This document shows, piece by piece, positions 9,206 to 16,754 of a DNA stretch of 64,000 nucleotides (the first letter of the stretch is position 1; each line of letters begins with the position of its first letter). This stretch comes from JAJFUV01 sp964561215 (GTDB lineage Bacteria > Acidobacteriota > Terriglobia > Bryobacterales > Bryobacteraceae), in the NCBI GenBank assembly GCA_964561215.1, contig CAZLOS010000007.1, forward strand, positions 39,378 to 103,377, in the 5' to 3' direction. The position numbers were made by a program, and so were the translations under genes. Under the pieces are notes generated by a model, which made no database searches, was not told the origin of the DNA, and saw nothing but the letters and a program-made list of their open reading frames with translations.

Positions 9206-12200
9206 CTACCACTGTAGATTCAAACCCAACTTCAGGAAGCGTGGCAGGTTGTTCTGCACCGGGTTCAGGCGCCCGAAGACCGCGTTGGTCACGTCTGTCC
9301 CGCCGGGGGCGAGGCCGGTGAACCACGGGTGATTGAAGGCATTCACCGCCTCGAAACGGAACTGCAGTTTCATCCGCTCGTAAATGGGGAAGTACTTGGT
9401 CATGGATACGTCCCAGTTCTTGTATGCGGGATTCCGCACGTCGCTGAAGTAGTACGGGTACGTGCGGAATGTGTAACTGGGCTGCGCCGTGACCAGCTTG
9501 CCTGTCGCCGGGTCGATCCACTTCGAGGTGTCGAACCACTTCGCAATAGTCGGGTCGCTGAGCTTGGCGCTGCCGGGCACCGTCTGGGCGTTGTTCGGAT
9601 AGGGGTAACACCAACCTTTCATGTACGTGATGTTAAAGTTGAGTTCCCAGCCGCCGATGAACTGGTTCACCACCCCGGAGACGTCGCTGGCCACCGGCTT
9701 GCCTTTACCGAACGGCAGTTCGTAGACCCCCGCGATGTTGAACTTCTGCGGAATGTCCACCTGCGCCGACGACGAGTAGGACTGCTTCACCAGCTTGGTC
9801 GATCCCGGATCCGAAAGGTTGAAGTCCTGCGCGTTGAGCAATTGCATCTGTTCGAGCGTCTTGGCGATGGTGTAGCTGGCCAGGAAGGTCAACCCTTGCG
9901 AGAAGCGCCTGGTCAGCTTGAACTGGGCGCTGTCGTAACGCTGTTTACCCATGGGGATGTAGCTGAGGACTGAACTGCTGCCAAGCTGCGGGAAGCCGTA
10001 GAGCGTGAGCTGCCGCTGGATGGTCGCGCCATTGAGCGCTGCGTTCCGGGGAATCAGTCCAGCCATGGGATTGGGGATCTGCGCCGTGTAGTAGGCGGTG
10101 TCAATGGCCCCCGAGGACGTCCGCCGGGCCATCTCCGACGCCGGCAGATAGTTCAAGCCCACATTATTGACCGGCAGTTTGCTCGTCTGGTTGCCGATGT
10201 AGCCGGCTTCGAACAGCAGGTTGCCGGGAAGTTCGCGCTGGATGTCGAACGAAAACTGTTGGGAATAAGGTGCACGCGTGTCCTGGTAGACCCCCGACGG
10301 GCTTTGTCCCAGGAAGCTGGCCGCGCCCTCGGAGTTGCCGATGCCGGACAGGAGCTGGCCGCCGGGTTGTAGCACGAAAGGATTGGTCAGATTGACGGCA
10401 GGCGTCAGGCCGTCGGTCGAAATGGTGGCATTGGTGCGCTGGCTGAAGCCCTGGTTGTTGCCGGGATACCACATGGCCAGGTAGTACAGGCCGTAACCTC
10501 CGCGGAGAACCCATTTGCTACCCAGCCGGTAAGCCAGTCCGATGCGCGGGGCGAAATTGTTCATGTCCGGGTTGTAGGATCCCCGGGACTGGCCGTTTAG
10601 ATTCGCGAACAGCACCTGGCCCTTGAGGCTCAAGCCCTGTACTTGCGAAGCGATCGGGCTGGCCGCGCTCAGATCCAACCCCTTCACCATGCGGTCGTAC
10701 CGCTCCGTAATGGGCCTCTCAACCTCCCAGCGCAGGCCGAGGTTTACGGTCAGTCGTGAGGTCGCCTTCCAGTCGTCCTGGAAGAACCCTGAATAGTAGA
10801 AATGGGTCCAGGCCGGGTCGATGTTGCGGTCGACATAAGCGGAGTTGGGATAGCCGAGCAGGAAGCTGGCCAGCGCATTACCCGACACGGCATCCGCGGC
10901 CTTGCTGTTGGCCTGCGTCCAGGTTTTGGTGAAATCGAATGAGCCGACTGCATTTCCCGGGCTCAGGCTGAAATCGTTGTACTTGCGGCCTTCCGCGCCG
11001 AACTTGAGGAAGTGACGGCCAACCACCACGTTCAGGTTCGGCTGGACTGTGTAGACTTCATTGACGCTGTAGCCGATCAGCCGGCTGGGTCCAAAGTTCT
11101 GATAGTCACCAGCGGAGAAAGTGAACTGGGGAAACCCCACGCGCGTGAACTGTTTGGTCAGGTTGGGGTCCATACCGAGTTGAACGGGGTCGAAGCCCGT
11201 ACCGAAATTGCTCCCGGTAGTCTCTTCCCACCGGCTCAAGCCGGCGCGAAGGTCGAAGGTCATACGCGGACTTAGCGTCGAGGTCCAGTCGAAGTTCCAG
11301 GTGCGCCCGTTGCGGATCAGCGGCGCGTTGCCCGTTGGCTCGGCCGGATTCACCTGGTTGATGTCACTGACGAAGACCAGGCTCCGGAACTCCTCCCAGG
11401 GATTCTCACCGTAGCGGAAGTAGAAGTTGTTCTTCGAGTTGATCGCGAGATCCACGCGGCCGATCCACTGGGCGAGGTTGCCAACCCACCGCGACGGGTA
11501 GGGATAGTTCTGGAAATGGTTGGGCCCGACGCCCGGCGAAGTGGGCGCCGGGTAATACTTCAACGCATTGACGGCCACCGGGTTCAGACGGTCGGCCGGG
11601 ATTTTGTTGCCGGAGAAGGGCGTGCGCGTGCCATCCGGCTTCGTCGTCAACGGATCGTAAATCGTTATCTGCTGTCCGGCCCCGTTGAACAGGTTCGTGA
11701 AATCGCCGCCGCGGATATCCATGATAGGGAACGTCACGAGACCGGGGTCGGCGGAGCGTTGCTTGAGACCCTCATAGGCGATCAGCCAGAAGAGTCTGTT
11801 CTTGCCGTTGAACACCTTGGGGACAAACACGGGGCCGCCGGCTTCGAAGCCGTACTGGTTGATGTGCATCGGAGGTCGTGGCGTGCCGTTCGCGTTCAAC
11901 TCGAATTGGTTGGCATTCATCTTGGCGTTCTGGAAATACTCGAAAACCGAGCCGTGCAGATCGTTAGTGCCGGACTTAGTGACGATCGTGATGATCCCGC
12001 CGCCCGTCCGGCCATACTGCGCGTCATAGGTGTTGGTAAGGATTTTGAACTCCGCGACCGAGTCCATGGTCGGGACATGGATTACCTGCTGGCTGGACTG
12101 CACATTGCTGATGCCGTCCTGCAGGACCTCGTTTGCTCCGTTCCTGCCTCCATTCACCGCGAATCCGGTGGTGCCGCCGATGTCGAAGGACCTCAGGTAG

Positions 12201-12706
12201 CGCCAGCCACCGCTCTTGACAACACCCGGCGCGGCCCACACGATCTGGAACGGGTTCCGCCCCTGCGTCGGAATGTTGGCGATCATCTCGTTCGAGATGA
12301 TCTGGCTCCGGCTGGCCGTTTCGGTTTGCAGTGTGGCCACCGCGGCCTCGACGGTCACACTGGAAGTGACTTCGCCGACCTGTAACGACACGTCCACGCG
12401 AAGCTTGTCCAGGGTCTGCAATTTGATGCCTGTCTGGACGTACTTGGTGAATCCGGACGCTTCCACAGTCAACTGGTAAGTGCCCGGAGCCAGAAAGGGC
12501 GTCAGGTACACGCCTACATCGTTGGTTTTCGCCACGACATTAGCATTCGTGGCGGGATTGGTGACGGTCACGGTCGCATTCGCGACGGCGGCGCCGGTCG
12601 GGTCCGTAACGGTACCCGAAATGCTGGCGCGAACTTCCTGCGAATAGACTGCAGGAGCCAAGGTCACCAAAAGACACACTGCGACACACAATGCGAACTT
12701 ACACAT
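9206..12706 (-). CDS. Oar-like TonB-dependent receptor with carboxypeptidase-regulatory domain
   Basis: A 1166-residue outer-membrane protein. It has a signal peptide (MCKFALCVAVCLLVTLAPAVYSQ), a carboxypeptidase-regulatory-like/CnaB-type beta domain (about 25-105; SGTVTDPTGAAVANATV), a TonB plug region (about 115-240; NGGRNGANEVLQDGIS, YGRTGGGIITIVTKSGTN) and a long beta barrel ending in FLKLGLNLQW, with the terminal aromatic residue needed for barrel assembly. Such proteins take up large substrates, or display adhesive surface loops, using TonB energy; the substrate is unknown here. It is a paralogue of the divergent gene at 13126. A strong promoter sits upstream at 12763-12791. Confidence 0.92.
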   Translation of the reverse strand: MCKFALCVAVCLLVTLAPAVYSQEVRASISGTVTDPTGAAVANATVTVTNPATNANVVAKTNDVGVYLTPFLAPGTYQLTVEASGFTKYVQTGIKLQTLDKLRVDVSLQVGEVTSSVTVEAAVATLQTETASRSQIISNEMIANIPTQGRNPFQIVWAAPGVVKSGGWRYLRSFDIGGTTGFAVNGGRNGANEVLQDGISNVQSSQQVIHVPTMDSVAEFKILTNTYDAQYGRTGGGIITIVTKSGTNDLHGSVFEYFQNAKMNANQFELNANGTPRPPMHINQYGFEAGGPVFVPKVFNGKNRLFWLIAYEGLKQRSADPGLVTFPIMDIRGGDFTNLFNGAGQQITIYDPLTTKPDGTRTPFSGNKIPADRLNPVAVNALKYYPAPTSPGVGPNHFQNYPYPSRWVGNLAQWIGRVDLAINSKNNFYFRYGENPWEEFRSLVFVSDINQVNPAEPTGNAPLIRNGRTWNFDWTSTLSPRMTFDLRAGLSRWEETTGSNFGTGFDPVQLGMDPNLTKQFTRVGFPQFTFSAGDYQNFGPSRLIGYSVNEVYTVQPNLNVVVGRHFLKFGAEGRKYNDFSLSPGNAVGSFDFTKTWTQANSKAADAVSGNALASFLLGYPNSAYVDRNIDPAWTHFYYSGFFQDDWKATSRLTVNLGLRWEVERPITERYDRMVKGLDLSAASPIASQVQGLSLKGQVLFANLNGQSRGSYNPDMNNFAPRIGLAYRLGSKWVLRGGYGLYYLAMWYPGNNQGFSQRTNATISTDGLTPAVNLTNPFVLQPGGQLLSGIGNSEGAASFLGQSPSGVYQDTRAPYSQQFSFDIQRELPGNLLFEAGYIGNQTSKLPVNNVGLNYLPASEMARRTSSGAIDTAYYTAQIPNPMAGLIPRNAALNGATIQRQLTLYGFPQLGSSSVLSYIPMGKQRYDSAQFKLTRRFSQGLTFLASYTIAKTLEQMQLLNAQDFNLSDPGSTKLVKQSYSSSAQVDIPQKFNIAGVYELPFGKGKPVASDVSGVVNQFIGGWELNFNITYMKGWCYPYPNNAQTVPGSAKLSDPTIAKWFDTSKWIDPATGKLVTAQPSYTFRTYPYYFSDVRNPAYKNWDVSMTKYFPIYERMKLQFRFEAVNAFNHPWFTGLAPGGTDVTNAVFGRLNPVQNNLPRFLKLGLNLQW

Positions 12707-13125
12707 GGTACTTACCCCTCATGCGAGTTTCGTCTCTGAGTCGAAACTACCTCTTGCCGAGAAGTATAGATCCGGTTTACGGGAGAGTCAATCGAGAAGA
12801 AGGCGTGTTGTCAGGAAATCCAAGCCATTCCGGGACCTGCTGTGCATGAATTTGAATTCAAGGAGCAAGACGTTCCTACCGTGTCACAGCTCTGTTCAGC
12901 GCGCCGACCCGTCGGAGCCATGTGGTTCAGATGTGCTGAACACAACATGGTGTTTTCGTCTTATATTCGCCATCGATTCCTCAAGAGATGCAAATTCCGG
13001 TCAGCTACTGTGAAATTTCGCCCCAAATCCCCCACACAGGCTGGATTTACCCCCTACCGGTGGTCGTATACTGTTCTGGTGCGGGTGTCTTAGGAAAACT
13101 TCACAATTCTGCTTTAGGAGGGAGT
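12707..13125. other. Divergent control region between two Oar-like receptor genes
   Basis: A 419-base gap without a credible gene; its short open frames lack start signals and family resemblance. It is less GC-rich by eye than its neighbours. It holds a consensus minus-strand promoter at 12763-12791. On the plus strand a TATACT box at 13067-13072 has no convincing -35, and a perfect AGGAGG ribosome site lies at 13116-13121. The middle 250 bases show nothing I can assign; a small RNA or regulator sites are possible. Confidence 0.6.
12763..12791 (-). promoter_or_regulatory. Sigma70-type promoter of the first Oar-like gene
   Basis: On the minus strand TTGACT (12791-12786) and TATACT (12768-12763) are separated by exactly 17 bases. 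The predicted transcript starts near 12756, about 50 bases before the ATG at 12706. Both boxes match 5 of 6 consensus bases with ideal spacing. Confidence 0.75.
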
Positions 13126-16100
13126 ATGCGTAATTTGTGCAGACTCGTGTCTGCGCTGTTGGTATTGACGTTAGTACCCCTTGCTTATTCACAAGAGGTA
13201 CGCGCCAGTTTGACGGGGACCATCACGGATTCAACCGGCGCCGCGGTAGCGAACGCCGCCGTGCAGGCCACCAATCTTGCAACAAACACCGTCACTTCGA
13301 CCAAGAGTAACGAATCGGGCACCTTCGTGACCCCCTTCCTTGCTCCTGGCAAGTACCTTATGACGGTGGAAGCCACCGGCTTCAAGAAGTTCCTGCGGGA
13401 GAACATCCAACTGCAGGCCGGTGAACGCGTCCGCTTGGACGTGAAACTGGAAGTCGGCGAAGTGACCACCAGCGTGACCGTCAGCGACTCTGTTTCGCAG
13501 TTGCAGACGGAAACCGCCACGCGGAGCCAGACGTTGGCCAACGAAATCGTGGCCAGCGTTCCGACCCAAGGGCGCAACCCGTTCCAGATTGCCTGGGCGG
13601 CCTCCGGCGTCATCAAGAGCGGTGATTTCCGGTATCTGCGCTCGTTTGATATTGGCGGTACAACGGGTATTTCGATCAACGGTGGCCGTAGCAAGACCAA
13701 CGAAATGTTGCTCGACGGTATCAGCGACGTGCAGGCCGGGTATGACGTGATCAGCGTTCCGACGACCGAATCCGTCCAGGAGTTCAAGGTTCAGGCCAAT
13801 ACTTACGATGCACAGTACGGTCGTACCGGCGGCGGCGTGATCACCATCGTCACCAAGGGTGGCGGCAACGACTTCCATGGCACGGCGTTCGAGTATTTTC
13901 AGAACGACAAACTAAACGCCAATCAAAGTGAATTGAATCAGCCTCTTAAAAGGGGAAACCAGTATTTCGCCAACGGCTACAAGGCGCCGAATCACATTAA
14001 CCAGTTTGGTGCCATGGCTTCAGGGCCGTTCATCATCCCGAAAGTAGTCAACACCAAGAACCGCGCGTTCTGGATGCTGAGTTGGGAAAGCATGCGGCAG
14101 CGCTCGGCCGACCCGGGCGTGACTACATTCCCGACAGCGGAAATGCGCACCGGCGATTTCAGCGGCTTGCAGGGTGTATCCAACAACGTCGCTTTCCCGA
14201 TTTCAATCTACGATCCGCTAACAACGAACAGCAACGGTATTCGCCAGCCTTTTGCCGGTAATGCGATCCCGTCGAGCCGGATTGATCCGGTTGCGAAAAA
14301 GGTGATGTCTTACTACCCGATGCCGTCAAGTTCGGGCAATGCCTACACGCACGCCAACAACTATCCGTATCCTTCCATGTGGATGGCGAGCTTCGACCAG
14401 TTTGTGGGACGCACGGATTTTGTGGTGAACTCCAAGAACAACGTGTTCTTCCGTTACAACGAGAATCCGTTCCAGGAATTCCGCGGCATAACGTTCGGTA
14501 TGGACAACGTGGCGGAGCCGAGCGGCAACACGCCGCTGCTGCGCAACGGCCGCAACGTGATGATGAACTGGACCTCGACGATTTCGCCGACCATGACCTT
14601 CGACTTGCGCGTCGGCCTGAATCGCTGGGAGGCGACGGGCGGCAGTTCGCTGGGGGCGGGCTACGATGCGGCACAACTCGGCATTTCGAGCGCCATTACG
14701 TCGCAAATCACCCGGAAACAGTTCCCACGGTTCAACTTCAGCGACCAATACCAGGCGGTCGGTGCCGAAGCGGCGGGGCCGGACACACAGGACACCTACA
14801 GCATCCAGCCCAATATCAACAAGGTGGTCGGGCGTCATGTTCTGAAGTTCGGGGTCGACCTGCGCCAGTACAACAAGATCAACTACTCGCGTGGTTATCC
14901 GTCTGGCTACTACAATTTCTCTCGTGCCTGGACGCAGAAAGACGCGAACAAGTCCAGCAGCGATGCCGGTGATGCGTTTGCCAGCTTCCTGCTCGGTTAT
15001 CCGGTGGCTGGCGATGCCCGGATCGAAAAGAACATCGACACGGCGTATCGGCATTTCTATTACGCCGGATTCTTCCAGGATGATTGGAAAGTCAACTCCC
15101 GTTTGACCATCAACGTCGGCTTGCGATGGGACGTGGAAACCGGCAACAAGGAACGGTTCAACCGGTCGACGCCAGGCCTGGACTTCAATGCTGCAAGCCC
15201 CATCGCCAGCAAGGTGTCGGGTCTGAACCTGATCGGTGCCATGCAGTTCGCTGGCGTGAATGGTGTGCCCGAGACGCTGGTTGACGCCGACAAGAACAAT
15301 TGGCAGCCGCGTGTTGGCGTGGCCTATAGGCTGGGTGAGCACTGGGTGTTGCGTGGCGGCTACGGCTTGTATTTCCTGGGCCAGAACGACACCGGCTCCA
15401 CCAGCGGCTTCAGCCGGACGACGACTGCGATCGTGTCGAACGACAACAATCTCACACCGATTGCCGGGCTTTCGCTCACCAACGCCTTCATCGGTTACGC
15501 TAACAGCCGGTTGCTTGATCCGATCGGGTCCAGCCAGGGCGCATCCAGCTTCCTGGGTGAGTCGGTGACTAGCTATCTTCGCAACCGCCCATTGCCCTAC
15601 TCGCACCAGTACTCTTTCGATATCCAGCGCGAGTTGCCGGGCAACATCCTGTTTGAGATCGGCTATGCGGGCAACACCTCGCGCAAACTGGTGTCGCAGA
15701 CCGATGGTGTAGGATCCAGGGGCTGGAACCTGAACTACATTCCGGCCGCTCAAATGGGACAGGCGTCTTCGTACTACACCACCAAGATTGCCAATCCCAT
15801 GTTCGGCCTGATTCCGAATAATTCGACCTTGAACGCGGCAACAATCACTCGCAGCACGCTGCTGACGGCATTCCCACAGTACTCGGGCGCCGCGCTTGCT
15901 GGTGTACCGATCGGCAGAAGCCAGTATCACGGCATGAGCGTGAAGGTCACGAAGCGTCTTTCGCACGGGCTGAGTTTCCTGGCCAACTACGGCATCGGCA
16001 AGAACCTGGAGCAAACCCGTCCACTAAACGATCAGGACTTCACCGGCATCACCAACTTCGATGCGACGCCACTGGTCAAAGAGTCGACGCAGGAAATCGA

Positions 16101-16641
16101 CGCGCCGCAGAAGTTCGCCTTCGCGGGCATCTATGAATTGCCGTTCGGCAAGGGCCGCGCGTACGCCAATAGTCTGCCGGCGGTGGTGGAACATATCGTT
16201 GGTGGCTGGCAGGTGAACGTGAATTACGTGATACAGTCCGGATGGGTTGTGGACTATCCAAACAATCTGCAGGTGACGCCAGGTAGCGCCAAACTGGACA
16301 ACCCGACGCGTACGCAATGGTTCAATACATCGCTGTGGAATGACGCGAGCGGAAAGCGCATTGGCAAACAGGCCAGCTACACGCTACGCAATTACCCGTT
16401 CTACTTCAGCGATGTGCGCCGTCCTGGTATGAACAACTGGGACACCTCGCTAATGAAGTATTTCCCGATTCACGAACAAATGAAGTTGCAATTCCGCTTC
16501 GAGATGGTGAACATGATGAACCATCCGTGGTTTGCGAAGATGGCTTCCACGGACCTCACCAGCACCGTGTTCGGCCAGTTGGATCCGACGCAGCGCAACC
16601 TGCCTCGGTTCATCAAGCTGGCGATGCATCTTAACTGGTAG
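13126..16641 (+). CDS. Second Oar-like TonB-dependent receptor
   Basis: A 1171-residue outer-membrane protein built like its divergent neighbour: signal peptide (MRNLCRLVSALLVLTLVPLAYSQ), regulatory-like beta domain (SLTGTITDSTGAAVANAAV), plug region (INGGRSKTNEMLLDGIS, YGRTGGGVITIVTKGG) and a barrel ending in FIKLAMHLNW. Many segments are shared with the first gene (SQEVRAS, NPFQI, DAQYGRTGGG, FDIQRELPGN), so the pair arose by duplication. The ATG at 13126 follows a perfect AGGAGG by five bases; longer in-frame starts would extend into intergenic sequence. Ligand and regulation are unknown. A degenerate copy of the palindromic repeat and a canonical terminator follow. Confidence 0.92.
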   Translation: MRNLCRLVSALLVLTLVPLAYSQEVRASLTGTITDSTGAAVANAAVQATNLATNTVTSTKSNESGTFVTPFLAPGKYLMTVEATGFKKFLRENIQLQAGERVRLDVKLEVGEVTTSVTVSDSVSQLQTETATRSQTLANEIVASVPTQGRNPFQIAWAASGVIKSGDFRYLRSFDIGGTTGISINGGRSKTNEMLLDGISDVQAGYDVISVPTTESVQEFKVQANTYDAQYGRTGGGVITIVTKGGGNDFHGTAFEYFQNDKLNANQSELNQPLKRGNQYFANGYKAPNHINQFGAMASGPFIIPKVVNTKNRAFWMLSWESMRQRSADPGVTTFPTAEMRTGDFSGLQGVSNNVAFPISIYDPLTTNSNGIRQPFAGNAIPSSRIDPVAKKVMSYYPMPSSSGNAYTHANNYPYPSMWMASFDQFVGRTDFVVNSKNNVFFRYNENPFQEFRGITFGMDNVAEPSGNTPLLRNGRNVMMNWTSTISPTMTFDLRVGLNRWEATGGSSLGAGYDAAQLGISSAITSQITRKQFPRFNFSDQYQAVGAEAAGPDTQDTYSIQPNINKVVGRHVLKFGVDLRQYNKINYSRGYPSGYYNFSRAWTQKDANKSSSDAGDAFASFLLGYPVAGDARIEKNIDTAYRHFYYAGFFQDDWKVNSRLTINVGLRWDVETGNKERFNRSTPGLDFNAASPIASKVSGLNLIGAMQFAGVNGVPETLVDADKNNWQPRVGVAYRLGEHWVLRGGYGLYFLGQNDTGSTSGFSRTTTAIVSNDNNLTPIAGLSLTNAFIGYANSRLLDPIGSSQGASSFLGESVTSYLRNRPLPYSHQYSFDIQRELPGNILFEIGYAGNTSRKLVSQTDGVGSRGWNLNYIPAAQMGQASSYYTTKIANPMFGLIPNNSTLNAATITRSTLLTAFPQYSGAALAGVPIGRSQYHGMSVKVTKRLSHGLSFLANYGIGKNLEQTRPLNDQDFTGITNFDATPLVKESTQEIDAPQKFAFAGIYELPFGKGRAYANSLPAVVEHIVGGWQVNVNYVIQSGWVVDYPNNLQVTPGSAKLDNPTRTQWFNTSLWNDASGKRIGKQASYTLRNYPFYFSDVRRPGMNNWDTSLMKYFPIHEQMKLQFRFEMVNMMNHPWFAKMASTDLTSTVFGQLDPTQRNLPRFIKLAMHLNW

Positions 16642-16646
16642 GTGTT

Positions 16647-16675
16647 GTGGGGGCGGGGAGATATCCCGCCCCTAC
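16647..16675. repeat. Palindromic repeat, copy 2
   Basis: A near-copy of the 9174 palindrome, six bases after the receptor stop codon. The right arm TATCCCGCCCCTAC is identical to copy 1; the left arm has changes and one extra base (GTGGGGGCGGGGAGA). It directly precedes the terminator. Confidence 0.7.
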
Positions 16676-16687
16676 GGTTTCCTTGGG

Positions 16688-16714
16688 GGGCCGCCACGGC
16701 GGCCCTCTTTTTTT
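16688..16714 (+). terminator. Rho-independent terminator
   Basis: Arms GGGCCGCC (16688-16695) and GGCGGCCC (16698-16705) form a GC stem, followed by TC and seven T residues (16708-16714). It ends the receptor transcript and insulates glnE. Confidence 0.85.
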
Positions 16715-16724
16715 GTCTACACGC

Positions 16725-16730
16725 TATAAT
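16725..16730 (+). promoter_or_regulatory. -10 box of a putative glnE promoter
   Basis: A perfect TATAAT lies 24 bases before the glnE ATG, just after the terminator. No good -35 is visible 16-18 bases upstream. Transcription from here would give a leader of only about 18 bases. Confidence 0.5.
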
Positions 16731-16754
16731 TCGGTGGGGACAAGAACTGCCTTC

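Noticed and set aside
12842..13093. 83-residue open frame in the divergent receptor control region
   Set aside because: No ribosome site and no protein-like pattern; it covers promoter-like sequence.
14326..16014. 562-residue minus-strand open frame
   Set aside because: It is antisense to the second Oar-like receptor, which has clear signal, plug and barrel features.
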